DNA of 64,000 nt from Flavobacterium sp. LHD-80 (GTDB lineage Bacteria; Bacteroidota; Bacteroidia; Flavobacteriales; Flavobacteriaceae), in the NCBI RefSeq assembly GCF_030929605.1, contig NZ_JAVFVS010000010.1, positions 124,001 through 188,000 on the forward strand, given 5' to 3'. Positions 45,103 to 54,774 of this stretch are shown one piece after another (the first letter of the stretch is position 1; each line of letters begins with the position of its first letter). The position numbers and the translations under genes were made by a program. Below the pieces are notes generated by a model. The model saw nothing but the letters and a program-made list of their open reading frames with translations, had not been told where the DNA came from and searched no databases.

Positions 45103-45169
45103 TGTCAGGCTGAGCGAAGTCGAAGCCCTATCCTATTGCAAAAGCCCTTCGACTTCGCTCAGGGTGACA
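45103..45169. repeat. Dispersed palindrome, TGAGCGAAGTCGAAG family, copy 2
   Basis: TGTCAGGCTGAGCGAAGTCGAAG is mirrored by CTTCGACTTCGCTCAGGGTGACA. It lies between pdxH and rnz; TTAGATTTTAG-like and CTTAGTATCT-like runs on both sides add further simple repeats. Confidence 0.8.
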
Positions 45170-45221
45170 ACTACATAAAAACTTAGCATCTTAGTATCTC
45201 AGAACCTTAGTATCTTTAAAA

Positions 45222-46127
45222 TTAAAACTCAAAAGAAACCCCATCATCTGCTAAAAGCACATTTGGGAAAATTTCTTGAGCTTCTTCTTTAAAACGCTCA
45301 ATTCCGTCATATCGTGTTGAATAATGACCTAAAACCAATTGTTTTACATTTGCTTGTAATGCAATATGCGCCGCTTCCTTTGCAGTTGAATGCAATGTTT
45401 TTTGTGCCAATGAAGCTTCAGACTCTAAAAAAGTAGATTCGTGGTACAAAACATCGACATCTTTTATTATCGGAATAATCGCTTCGTGATAAACAGTATC
45501 GGAACAAAAAGCATATTTCATTGTTGGAGCCGGATCAAAAGTAAGTTTCTCGTTTTCAATTATCGTTCCGTTGTCAAGCGTGATATCGCCTCCGTTTTTT
45601 ATTTTCTGATAATAAGCAACGTGAATATCATATTTTTGAACTGCTTCAACATTTAGTTTTCTCTCATCTGGTTTTTCTTCAAAAAGATAACCATTTGTAT
45701 AAACACGATGTTTTAACGGAATCGTTTTTACTATAACTTTCTTATCTTCAAAAATAATTTCACTTTCTTTCGACTCTAATTCATGGAAAAACAAATTATA
45801 AGTCGTCCAGGATTCCGTCAGTTTTAATTGAAGCAGAATAAGTTCTTTAATTCCTTTTGGTCCGTAAATATGTAAATCGGTGGTTCTTCCTAAAAGCGAA
45901 AAAGTCGAAATGGTTCCGATCAATCCGTAAAGATGATCACCATGAAGATGCGAAATAAAAATGTGATTGATTTTTGAGAACTTAATCTTATTCTTCCGAA
46001 GCTGCACCTGAGTTCCCTCACCGCAATCAATTAAAAACAATCGGTTTTTAATCTCTAAAACCTGTGCAGTCGGATTGGTAATTGTTCTAGGAGTTGCGGC
46101 ATAACAGCCAAGTATCGTTAGCTTCAA
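45222..46127 (-). CDS. rnz: Ribonuclease Z
   Basis: The 301-residue protein is a short-form tRNase Z. It has the metallo-beta-lactamase motif SHLHGDH (His60, His62, Asp64, His65), an early Asp in FLIDCGEGTQVQL, VLYHESTF and LVLGHYSTRY. The enzyme trims the 3' trailer of tRNA precursors in the cytoplasm. It is the last gene of the pyrR-pyrB cluster. A long hairpin repeat lies directly before its start. Confidence 0.95.
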   Translation of the reverse strand: MKLTILGCYAATPRTITNPTAQVLEIKNRLFLIDCGEGTQVQLRKNKIKFSKINHIFISHLHGDHLYGLIGTISTFSLLGRTTDLHIYGPKGIKELILLQLKLTESWTTYNLFFHELESKESEIIFEDKKVIVKTIPLKHRVYTNGYLFEEKPDERKLNVEAVQKYDIHVAYYQKIKNGGDITLDNGTIIENEKLTFDPAPTMKYAFCSDTVYHEAIIPIIKDVDVLYHESTFLESEASLAQKTLHSTAKEAAHIALQANVKQLVLGHYSTRYDGIERFKEEAQEIFPNVLLADDGVSFEF

Positions 46128-46128
46128 T

Positions 46129-46215
46129 TTGTTTATTTGTTTAATCGGTAAATCGTTTAATCGGCTAAAATCAAATCAAAACGATTAAACAGTTAAACGA
46201 ATAAACAATTAAACC
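46129..46215. repeat. Long TTTAATCG-type hairpin upstream of rnz
   Basis: GTTTATTTGTTTAATCG on the left is mirrored by CGATTAAACAGTTAAACGAATAAAC on the right. The element ends 1 bp from the rnz ATG and would sit in its 5' leader. A relative lies before pyrB at 47698-47799. Confidence 0.65.
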
Positions 46216-46221
46216 TTATTT

Positions 46222-46554
46222 TTAAAATCCTAGGTCTCTTTCAATTTCTTCCATTTCGATAATATCGTGTGCTTCTAGAAGAGAAGGAACGACAACCAAT
46301 TTATCTGAAATAGCATTAAAATCAAGATCTGAAGCTACAATTACAAATGATTTTTTGGCTTTTTTCTGTTGTTTTGAAAGCGGTAAAAAAAGCTTCAAAT
46401 CATTTTCAGTCAAAGCAGTATCAGATGAAAGGTCGATTATAATATTATGTTTTTCAAAAGTCTTGATTTGTTGCGTCACTTTTTCCAAGAAAGAATTTAC
46501 ATCTCCTTGTGTATCCTTAATTGTAACGGTATGTCCTTTTTGATCTACTTTCAT
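46222..46554 (-). CDS. STAS-like small protein encoded before rnz
   Basis: The 110-residue cytoplasmic protein has alternating strand-helix order (VTIKDTQGDVNSFLEKV, NIIIDLS, KSFVIVASDLDFNAI) like a STAS or anti-sigma-antagonist fold. No phosphorylatable Ser in the usual DLSG-type motif can be fixed with certainty; IIDLSSDT is the nearest match. It stands between pyrB and rnz on the same strand, in a place conserved in related genomes as far as I recall. The role is unknown. Confidence 0.65.
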   Translation of the reverse strand: MKVDQKGHTVTIKDTQGDVNSFLEKVTQQIKTFEKHNIIIDLSSDTALTENDLKLFLPLSKQQKKAKKSFVIVASDLDFNAISDKLVVVPSLLEAHDIIEMEEIERDLGF

Positions 46555-46621
46555 TTTATAATTTATTACGCTAATGTACGAAGTTTTTCTATTAGTTGTT
46601 TCAAGTTTCAGGTTTCAGGTT

Positions 46622-46715
46622 TATCAGGCTGAGCGTCCAGAGACTTCGGGAGAAGCCCACGTTTGCAAAGCAAGTTCTGTTTTCAAAAGCACTTCGACTC
46701 CGCTCAGTGTGACAA
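46622..46715. repeat. Dispersed palindrome, TGAGCG...CGACT family, copy 3
   Basis: TATCAGGCTGAGCG is mirrored by CGCTCAGTGTGACA around a longer, diverged centre. It lies between pyrB and the STAS-like gene. Confidence 0.65.
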
Positions 46716-46761
46716 CGGTCTTCAAAACTGAACACTAAAAAATGAATACTGAATACTAAAA

Positions 46762-47691
46762 CTATTGTTGAATCTTAGAAGCTAAAAGATAAATCACCGC
46801 CATTCTAATCGCAACTCCATTCTCCACCTGATTCAAAATTACTGAATGATCAGAATCAGCCACTTCAGAAGTAATCTCTACTCCTCTATTGATTGGTCCC
46901 GGGTGCATGATTACGATTTCTTTTCCAAGAGAATCCAAAAGCGGTTTGTCAACTCCGTATTGTTGTGCGTATTCACGTGTCGATGGAAAGAAATTCACAT
47001 CCATACGTTCGTTTTGTACACGAAGCATATTAGCAACGTCGCACCATTCTAATGCTTTTCTTAAATTCGGTTCAACTGTAACTCCAAGTGATTCGATATA
47101 TCTCGGAATCAATGTTTTTGGTCCGCAAACTTTAACTTCAGCGCCTTGCATCTGCAAAGCATATATATTGGATAAGGCAACTCTCGAATGCAGAATATCG
47201 CCTACAATAACTACTTTTTTTCCGGCAACATCGCCAAGTTTCTCTCTGATAGAATAACTATCTAATAAAGCCTGCGTTGGGTGTTCGTGCGCTCCGTCTC
47301 CGGCGTTTACGATACTCGCTTTGACATTTTTAGATAAAAAATAAGCCGCTCCGGGATTAGAGTGGCGCATTACAACCATATCTACTTTCATCGAAAGGAT
47401 ATTGTTAACAGTATCAATCAAGGTTTCTCCTTTTTTAACAGAAGATTGAGCTGCTGAAAAACTGATCACATCAGCAGATAAACGTTTCTGCGCTAATTCA
47501 AAAGAGAGTTTGGTTCTAGTACTGTTTTCAAAGAAAATATTGGCAATGGTAATATCTCGTAATGAAGGAACTTTTTTAATTGGCCTATTAATGACTTCTT
47601 TAAAATGATCTGCCGTTTCAAAAATCAGGTTAATATCATTCTCGTTGATATATTTTATTCCTAATAAATGATTTACGCTTAATTCTTTCAT
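46762..47691 (-). CDS. pyrB: Aspartate carbamoyltransferase, catalytic subunit
   Basis: The 309-residue protein shows the carbamoyl phosphate site STRTKLSFE near 56, the KKGETLIDT loop, HPTQALLDSYSI near 137, LRVQNERM and the C-terminal HPGPINRGVEI. It joins carbamoyl phosphate and aspartate in the second step of pyrimidine synthesis. No pyrI regulatory subunit is adjacent. It lies downstream of pyrR in the same direction. Confidence 0.96.
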   Translation of the reverse strand: MKELSVNHLLGIKYINENDINLIFETADHFKEVINRPIKKVPSLRDITIANIFFENSTRTKLSFELAQKRLSADVISFSAAQSSVKKGETLIDTVNNILSMKVDMVVMRHSNPGAAYFLSKNVKASIVNAGDGAHEHPTQALLDSYSIREKLGDVAGKKVVIVGDILHSRVALSNIYALQMQGAEVKVCGPKTLIPRYIESLGVTVEPNLRKALEWCDVANMLRVQNERMDVNFFPSTREYAQQYGVDKPLLDSLGKEIVIMHPGPINRGVEITSEVADSDHSVILNQVENGVAIRMAVIYLLASKIQQ

Positions 47692-47697
47692 TTTTAA

Positions 47698-47799
47698 TGT
47701 TTATTTGTTTATTCGTTGAATTGTTTAATCGTTTTTTTTGTGAAATCGGTTAATCGGTTTTGCTACCGATTAAACAATTAACCGGTTAACCGATTAAAC
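47698..47799. repeat. Long TTTAATCG-type hairpin between pyrR and pyrB
   Basis: GTTTAATCG and AATCGGTTAATCGGT on the left pair with ACCGATTAAACAATTAACCGG and CGATTAAAC on the right. It fills the whole gap between the two pyrimidine genes. It is a relative of the element before rnz. Confidence 0.65.
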
Positions 47800-48338
47800 T
47801 AATTCGTTACTAAGTGAACAACATCTTCACCATCATTTTCTTTCCAGCTCACTTTTACTTTTTCGCCATTAATAGCATCTACCTGGCGGCCTCTATAATC
47901 GGGTTGAATTGGTAAATTACGGCTGAAACGTCTGTCAATTAAAACCAATAATTCGATTTCTGAAGGTCTTCCAAAAGATTGAATTGCCGTTAAGGCAGAA
48001 CGAATGCTTCTTCCGGTAAACAATACGTCATCAATAAAAATGACTTTTTTGTCTTCGACTATAAAATTGATTTGGGTTTTATTGGCTTCAAGTGGTTTAT
48101 CAGTACGACGGAAATCATCTCTAAAAAAAGTGATATCCAAGTATCCTAAAGAAATTTCAGGAACCTTATATTCGTTTTCTAATATTTGTTTTAAACGTTC
48201 AGCTAAAAAAACACCTCTTGGCTGAATTCCCACTAAAATAGTATCGGAGAAATCCAGATGTTTTTCGATTAACTGACAAGCCAAACGATGGAGTATGATA
48301 GTAACTTCTTTTGAATTAAGTAATACTTTTTGGCTCAT
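47799..48338 (-). CDS. pyrR: PyrR, uracil phosphoribosyltransferase / pyrimidine regulator
   Basis: The 179-residue protein starts at the ATG at 48338 (MSQKVLLNSKEV); an in-frame codon 27 bases earlier gives a less typical N-terminus. The PRPP-binding motif is VIFIDDVLFTGRSIRSAL, and GIQPRGVFLAERL and LVLIDRRFSRNLPI complete the PyrR pattern. PyrR makes UMP from uracil and, in Gram-positive bacteria, attenuates pyr operons by binding RNA. An RNA-binding role here is not shown. It is the first gene of the pyr cluster. Confidence 0.93.
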   Translation of the reverse strand: MSQKVLLNSKEVTIILHRLACQLIEKHLDFSDTILVGIQPRGVFLAERLKQILENEYKVPEISLGYLDITFFRDDFRRTDKPLEANKTQINFIVEDKKVIFIDDVLFTGRSIRSALTAIQSFGRPSEIELLVLIDRRFSRNLPIQPDYRGRQVDAINGEKVKVSWKENDGEDVVHLVTN

Positions 48339-48349
48339 AAGTAATTGTA

Positions 48350-49240
48350 ATGTTTGGTTGGGCAAATATACGGAATCTGATTTTATTTGTTGGGGTGTTG
48401 AGTGGGGAAATATTTATTTCTAGTTTGGTAAGGGAATTTGGGATTTGGAAATGGATTTTTGGTATCTTTCATTATTTAATTTTAAAGTCAATAAATCAAA
48501 TTTTAACAATACCAAAAATCCAACATATTTCAGATATGATCAATCAAAATCATTTAAAAGAATTTATAGAAAATAACAAAGAAGAAACTCTTATTGATTA
48601 CAGAGACAAACTTTACAACAATTTACAAGAACTTATAAAAAAAGAAGAAAAGCAAACACTGATTTTATTGATATTAGTCATTCTTTATTTCTTTGTAGAT
48701 TACAAATCGTTATCTGACATTTCCCTTGGTATAATTACAATAACAAATTCAGAAAATTTAGTTATTCAATTAATACCGATCACCTTTTGTTCGTTATTAT
48801 TCAATCTTTATCGCATAGGAAAAGATAGACAAGATCTACATGAAAGTTTAAAAAAAATCACATCACATTTAACAAATAATTTAATTAATTCTGAATTAAA
48901 AGATGAATTACTAAACAACACACTTTATAGACTATATCTTCCAAATTCAATTGCTAATTTCGCGTCTTCAATTACAGCTAGAAAGCCGATTATCCTAACT
49001 GTCATTGGATTTATATTATTGATACCTTTCTTCATAATAGGACTAGTCCCTTTTTTGATAATTTTTTTAATGCTATCTAATTTGTGGCAAACTCAAATTG
49101 AAACTATACCAGGAATAATATCTTTTTCGATAACACTTTGGGTCTCACTTTCAATTATTTTCTTCTTTTTTATTCCTCAACAAGAAGACAATCTGGACAT
49201 TACAAGCAAGAAATCACAAACAAATAAGGTTTTAATTTAA
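48350..49240 (+). CDS. Orphan membrane protein
   Basis: The 296-residue frame encodes at least four hydrophobic stretches: about 8-28, 103-120, 212-245 and 252-272. A charged helical section with many Lys/Glu stands between (64-102). I recognise no family. The ATG at 48350 lies only 12 bp from the divergent pyrR start and the first codons cover the pyrR -7 box, so the true start may be later, for example the ATG at 48536. The gene is visibly more AT-rich than its neighbours, which could reflect transfer. Confidence 0.6.
   Translation: MFGWANIRNLILFVGVLSGEIFISSLVREFGIWKWIFGIFHYLILKSINQILTIPKIQHISDMINQNHLKEFIENNKEETLIDYRDKLYNNLQELIKKEEKQTLILLILVILYFFVDYKSLSDISLGIITITNSENLVIQLIPITFCSLLFNLYRIGKDRQDLHESLKKITSHLTNNLINSELKDELLNNTLYRLYLPNSIANFASSITARKPIILTVIGFILLIPFFIIGLVPFLIIFLMLSNLWQTQIETIPGIISFSITLWVSLSIIFFFFIPQQEDNLDITSKKSQTNKVLI
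48363..48370 (-). promoter_or_regulatory. Candidate -7 box of pyrR
   Basis: TATATTTG on the reverse strand matches TAnnTTTG and would give a leader of about 20 nt to the pyrR ATG at 48338. No -33 TTG is seen at the usual distance. Confidence 0.45.
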
Positions 49241-49272
49241 TCAAGTATAATTGATTGTGGCATTAAAAAATC

Positions 49273-49914
49273 ATGAATAAATACAAAGAAACTTTTGAGA
49301 CTTGGAATAAAATTGCCAATCTCTATGAAGACAAGTTTATGAATTTAAGTTTATATGATGAAACGTATGATTTCTTTTGTGACGCTTTAAAACCAGATCA
49401 ACTAAACATTTTTGAAATTGGTTGTGGACCAGGAAATATTACAAAATATTTATTGTCAAAAAAGCCAAACTTACAAATTAAAGGCATTGATATCGCTCCA
49501 AAAATGATTGAATTGGCAAAAGCAAACAATCCTTCTGCTGAATTTAAAGTAATGGACACAAGAGAACTTAGTTCCTTAAATCAAAAATTTGATGCCATTT
49601 TGTGTGGCTTTTGTTTACCTTATTTGTCCAAAGAAGATTGTTCTAAATTAATAACTGATTCAGAGAAAATACTTTTAAACAATGGAATTTTATATTTAAG
49701 TTTTGTTCAAGGAAAACCCTCCGAATCCGGTTTTATTTCTGGAAGTACTGGTGATCGTACTTATTTTTATTATCATACTTTAGAAGATATCAGCAATCAA
49801 CTTTTAATAAATAATTTTGAAGTTCTTAAATTATTCGAAATAAATTATCCAAAGGGAGAATTTATAGAAATTCATACTATAATAATTGCTAATAAAATTG
49901 AAAAATCAATTTAA
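49273..49914 (+). CDS. Class I SAM-dependent methyltransferase
   Basis: The 213-residue protein has SAM motif I IFEIGCGPGNITKYLL near 48, the acidic residue in IKGIDIAPKMIELAK, and motif II-like FDAILCGFCLPYLS. Before these is the short N-terminal helix WNKIANLYEDKF common in small-molecule methyltransferases. The substrate cannot be read. It lies 32 bp after the membrane protein gene and may be co-transcribed with it. Confidence 0.82.
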   Translation: MNKYKETFETWNKIANLYEDKFMNLSLYDETYDFFCDALKPDQLNIFEIGCGPGNITKYLLSKKPNLQIKGIDIAPKMIELAKANNPSAEFKVMDTRELSSLNQKFDAILCGFCLPYLSKEDCSKLITDSEKILLNNGILYLSFVQGKPSESGFISGSTGDRTYFYYHTLEDISNQLLINNFEVLKLFEINYPKGEFIEIHTIIIANKIEKSI

Positions 49915-49977
49915 AAACCGATTATATAAATAGGTTTTCAATGGGTTTATTTTTAAAATTCTGAAGGGATGATTTAT

Positions 49978-50060
49978 ATTGTAGAAACGGATTTCAATCT
50001 GTTAGAAACACCAGTTTTTATGCTTTATCTATAAACCGGATTGAAATCCGGCCTTACAAT
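49978..50060. repeat. GGATTTCAATCCGG-type intergenic inverted repeat
   Basis: ATTGTAGAAACGGATTTCAATC (49978-49999) is mirrored by GGATTGAAATCCGGCCTTACAAT (50038-50060), with several mismatches. It is a single copy in this window and looks like a palindromic intergenic element. Confidence 0.65.
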
Positions 50061-50115
50061 ATTGGTCGAGTCTATGGCTCTTTTTTTTGATTTTTTTCGA
50101 AATTCACTTAACCTG

Positions 50116-50202
50116 AAATCCTAAAACATTTCCCTAAAAATTCTATAACACTTTTCTCTGATTTTTAAAGTAATTTTAAGTTGAATTTAAAAACTCAAAA
50201 TT
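50116..50202 (+). promoter_or_regulatory. Duplicated leader, copy 1
   Basis: The 87 bases before the ATG at 50203 match those before the ATG at 50914 at most positions. Shared blocks include AAATCCTAAAACATTTCCC, AAAAATTCTATAACAC, AAGTAATTTTAA and AATTTAAAAACTCA. No TAnnTTTG box is visible, so a different sigma factor may be used. Confidence 0.7.
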
Positions 50203-50796
50203 ATGAGAAAGATAATCGTCATAACCATGATTACCATCGATGGTGTAATGCAGGCACCTGGCGGTCCAGAAGAAGATACTTCTGGTGGTTTTGAATATGG
50301 AGGTTGGGTAGCGCCGTTTGGAGATGAACAATACGGCAATGTTATGCAGGAGCAAATGAAGCCCGCCGACATTCTTTTAGGCAGAAAAACATTTGATATT
50401 TTTGAAGACTACTGGCCCAAACATGCAGAAGGCTGGCCTGGAATTAATGAAGTCACAAAATACGTCTTATCTTCAACCAGAACAACCTCCGATTGGGAAA
50501 ACTCGGAATTCCTTTCCTCTATAGACGATATCAAAAAACTTAAAAAGTTAGAAGGCGGAGACATTAAAGTTTGGGGAAGCGCTACACTTGTCCAGCTTTT
50601 ACTTGAGTATGATTTAGTTGATGAATTTGCACTCTTAATTTACCCGATTATTCTTGGCAAAGGCAAAAAACTATTTAAGGATAGTGCAACTCCTTCGGGA
50701 TTTGACCTAACAGAAAGCACTGTTACACCAAGTGGAATAATAGCCGTAAGCTATAAAAAAGCGGGAAAAGTTAAAACAGGAACTATCGGAGAATAA
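50203..50796 (+). CDS. Dihydrofolate reductase-like (RibD C-terminal family) protein
   Basis: The 197-residue protein has the RibD_C/DHFR-like fold: KIIVITMITIDGVMQAPGG at the start, DILLGRKTFDIFEDYWP, YVLSSTRTT, and the NADPH-site region IKVWGSATLVQLLLEYDLVDEF. Members reduce pterin- or flavin-type substrates, but most, like this one, have no known substrate. It is preceded by the first copy of a leader also found before the small lipoprotein gene downstream. Confidence 0.85.
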   Translation: MRKIIVITMITIDGVMQAPGGPEEDTSGGFEYGGWVAPFGDEQYGNVMQEQMKPADILLGRKTFDIFEDYWPKHAEGWPGINEVTKYVLSSTRTTSDWENSEFLSSIDDIKKLKKLEGGDIKVWGSATLVQLLLEYDLVDEFALLIYPIILGKGKKLFKDSATPSGFDLTESTVTPSGIIAVSYKKAGKVKTGTIGE

Positions 50797-50826
50797 AAAA
50801 TGATTTTTATAATAGAGCTGAACTCC

Positions 50827-50913
50827 AAATCCTAAAACATTTCCCAAAAATTCTATAACACATTTCCGCGATTCTTGAAGTAATTTTAATAAACAATTTA
50901 AAAACTCAGAATC
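50827..50913 (+). promoter_or_regulatory. Duplicated leader, copy 2
   Basis: This copy has one base fewer in the first spacer than the copy at 50116 and about ten substitutions. It ends, like the first, directly at a start codon, which argues for a shared regulatory unit. Confidence 0.7.
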
Positions 50914-51087
50914 ATGCAAAATAAAATTACTAGAATGTTAATGGTATTCGTAATACTGTTTTCATTTACAAGCTGCGAAGTTATTGGAGACATTTTTAAA
51001 GCCGGAATGGGATTCGGGATATTTATCGTAATTTTTGTCGTTGCGATTATTATCTGGATTTTTGCAAAAATGTTCGGCAGTAAATAG
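50914..51087 (+). CDS. 57-residue lipoprotein with one membrane helix
   Basis: This short gene encodes a lipoprotein signal (ITRMLMVFVILFSFTSC, lipobox FTSC with Cys21) and then CEVIGDIFKAGMGFGIFIVI running into a second hydrophobic helix (about 33-50), and ends KMFGSK. It has an ATG, the duplicated leader directly before it, and a strong terminator directly after it. Tiny lipoproteins of this shape recur in Flavobacterium genomes under unreliable names. Function is unknown; a stress role is a guess. Confidence 0.7.
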   Translation: MQNKITRMLMVFVILFSFTSCEVIGDIFKAGMGFGIFIVIFVVAIIIWIFAKMFGSK

Positions 51088-51104
51088 TCATAAATAAACA
51101 AATA

Positions 51105-51148
51105 AAAAATCCCAAATTCCAAAATTAAACTTGGAGTTTGGGATTTTT
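51105..51148 (+). terminator. Terminator after the small lipoprotein gene
   Basis: AAATCCCAAA and TTTGGGATTT, extended by TTCCA/TTGGA steps, form a long stem followed by a T-run. Confidence 0.85.
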
Positions 51149-51170
51149 TTTATGAGTGTAGAACAAAGTC

Positions 51171-51222
51171 CAATCTTTGTCGAGCTTCTCGCGAAGATTT
51201 CTCCCTTCAGTCGAAATGACAA
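51171..51222. repeat. Half copy of the GTCATTTCGAC palindrome family
   Basis: CAATCTTTGTCGAGC, CGCGAAGATTTCTCCC and GTCGAAATGACAAA match the right half of the element at 53072-53177. Confidence 0.7.
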
Positions 51223-51247
51223 ACTATGCGTGAAAGATACAGAATAG

Positions 51248-51285
51248 AAAATCCCAAATTCACAAAAATTGGAATTTGGGATTTT
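51248..51285 (-). terminator. Terminator of the ABC-F gene
   Basis: AAAATCCCAAATTC is mirrored by GAATTTGGGATTTT. It lies 20 bp beyond the ABC-F stop on the reverse strand. Its stem resembles the terminator at 51105. Confidence 0.8.
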
Positions 51286-51305
51286 TATAATTGGAATTTC
51301 AAAAA

Positions 51306-52982
<1,677 letters not shown>

Positions 52983-53071
52983 GATACTAAGGTGCTAAGG
53001 TTTTTTATGCGAACGAATATTTCTCGCAGAGGCGCTAAGTTTTGTTTTTATATAGATGATTATGCGCAATC

Positions 53072-53177
53072 TTGTCATTTCGACGGAGGAGAAAACTTCG
53101 CAAGAAACTCCACCTGCTATAGTCGCCAATCTTTGTATAGCTACTCGCGAAGATTTCTCCTCCGTCGAAATGACAAA
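53072..53177. repeat. Full copy of the GTCATTTCGACGGAGGAG palindrome family
   Basis: TTGTCATTTCGACGGAGGAG and the reverse CTCCTCCGTCGAAATGACAA form long outer arms, with ACTTCGC/GCGAAG inside and about 45 bases in the centre. It lies in the 281-bp gap before the TlpA-like gene's stop. Small open frames here are only read-through of the repeat. Confidence 0.8.
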
Positions 53178-53206
53178 ATTGAGATTACTTTACGAGATTA
53201 TCTCAA

Positions 53207-53980
53207 CTACAATTTACTTTCCTTCGCCAAAGCCACTTCCAAACTTTCAAAATTAGGTAGCACTTTAGAAATCAAACCTTCTTTGTTCAAGATAAAATGA
53301 GTGGGGAATGAATTCAATTGTAAAGATTCATTCATATATTCTTTCATATCTGGAATTACCGAATATGAAAGTGGTTTTCTGGCTAGAAATGTCTTTAATT
53401 GTTCAGGAGAATCTTCGGCTAAACTTATAAAAAGAATATCTTTTCTGTTTTTATATTCTTCGACTAATTTATTGACTTGCGGAAATTCTCTAATACATGG
53501 CGTGCAGTGAATGTACCAGCATTTTATCACAATGATTTTTCCTTTCATGGTTTCGTTTGTAACCAAATTTCCGTCTAAATCTTTAAACGAAAATTGCGGA
53601 AAAGCCGTTCCTTCCATTTTGTAGTTTTTATAAGCATCAAAACCAATTTGGTTTATTGTAGCTTTTATACTTGTATCTGTTTTTGGCAGAATTTTGAAAA
53701 GTTTATAAGCATATTCGTTCGCTTCAGATTTTAATCGAATTGGGATGAAATTTCCGTTCGCTAATTGATCTAAAAAAGATTCTTTGGAGATTTCTTTTGA
53801 AGTAACATCCAGCGCTTTAAAATCTCTTGAAAGCATAATGTTTTTGCTTTGATAAGCTGACCAAGCTTCGAAAGTCTTCTGAACCTGGATTGGATCAACT
53901 TCTGGGTTTCCTGCTTTGATTTGGGCTGTACTTATGTTAAAAATAAAAAGAAGTGCAATTAAGCTGATAAATTTATGCAT
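53207..53980 (-). CDS. TlpA-like secreted thiol-disulfide protein
   Basis: The 257-residue protein has a signal peptide ending at STAQ (20). The C-terminal thioredoxin-like domain (about 125-255) holds the redox pair Cys159-Thr-Pro-Cys162 in WYIHCTPCIREFP and the cis-Pro loop NSFPTHFIL. The N-terminal 100 residues are an extra helical region. It should act in the periplasm as a thiol-disulfide reductase. The single gene lies upstream of repeats; no partner gene is seen. Confidence 0.87.
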   Translation of the reverse strand: MHKFISLIALLFIFNISTAQIKAGNPEVDPIQVQKTFEAWSAYQSKNIMLSRDFKALDVTSKEISKESFLDQLANGNFIPIRLKSEANEYAYKLFKILPKTDTSIKATINQIGFDAYKNYKMEGTAFPQFSFKDLDGNLVTNETMKGKIIVIKCWYIHCTPCIREFPQVNKLVEEYKNRKDILFISLAEDSPEQLKTFLARKPLSYSVIPDMKEYMNESLQLNSFPTHFILNKEGLISKVLPNFESLEVALAKESKL

Positions 53981-54006
53981 TGATTCTGAAACATTGTATT
54001 TGACTT

Positions 54007-54014
54007 CAAAAGTA
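54007..54014 (-). promoter_or_regulatory. Candidate -7 box of the TlpA-like gene
   Basis: TACTTTTG on the reverse strand matches TAnnTTTG, 27 bases before the start codon. No -33 TTG is seen. Confidence 0.4.
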
Positions 54015-54024
54015 CTTAAAAGTT

Positions 54025-54696
54025 TTATTTCTTTAAAAATGAAATATCCATATGATATCTATTAGGATCTTTTGGATCAATCAAAACTATAATCTCATGT
54101 GTTATCGAAAATTCTGTAGGATCTAGCCAAATATCGTCACTTTCAAACAAATAAGTTTTATTAGTCGTTAAATCCAACCACTTACTGCATATAAAATAAG
54201 GATGAGAACCATTTACTGTTACATGCATATTAAGCTGTAATCCATTAAACTTTGTTGCAATACGTTTACCGTTTTGATGCAAATAATAAATCTTTTTTCG
54301 TTTGAAATAGTCTGACCTAAAAAATGAGAAACCTGTCAAAAAGAAAACAGTTCCTGCGAGTGCTAAAACTGATGATGCAAGATACAAAGAACCAAAATTA
54401 TTAACTTTAGCTTTAGTGGGATTTACTGGGTCATACAAAACTTCAACAATCTTGTCTTCATCATTACTTAGCGGATTAATACTATTATAGGAAGTAAATT
54501 GGATTTGCTTACCTTTTTTTGTCGTGAACGACACTATAGATGTATCATCTGACACTATGTCTTCGATTTTACCCTGTCCAACAGCCGCTTTTTTTATAAA
54601 AGCCATTTTTTCTTGGTACTTAGAAAAGGCTACTGCCAATAGCACCAAACCAATTATACAGAAAATATACTTCATAATAGAAATGCTACTTTTCAT
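54025..54696 (-). CDS. DUF3592-like membrane protein
   Basis: The 223-residue protein has two membrane helices (about 8-24 and 103-124) that enclose an extracytoplasmic beta domain (VVSFTTKKGKQIQFTSYNS, VEVLYDPVNPTKAKV), the pattern of DUF3592 proteins. A second, cytoplasmic beta-rich domain follows the second helix. No function is known for the family. An alternative start 21 bases downstream (MKYIFCIIG) is possible. Confidence 0.7.
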   Translation of the reverse strand: MKSSISIMKYIFCIIGLVLLAVAFSKYQEKMAFIKKAAVGQGKIEDIVSDDTSIVSFTTKKGKQIQFTSYNSINPLSNDEDKIVEVLYDPVNPTKAKVNNFGSLYLASSVLALAGTVFFLTGFSFFRSDYFKRKKIYYLHQNGKRIATKFNGLQLNMHVTVNGSHPYFICSKWLDLTTNKTYLFESDDIWLDPTEFSITHEIIVLIDPKDPNRYHMDISFLKK

Positions 54697-54774
54697 TTTT
54701 ACTCTAATAATTAATTTTAATGCAAAATACTATTAATAGAAATGCGACAACTAAAATTCTAATCTTTTTTACCT

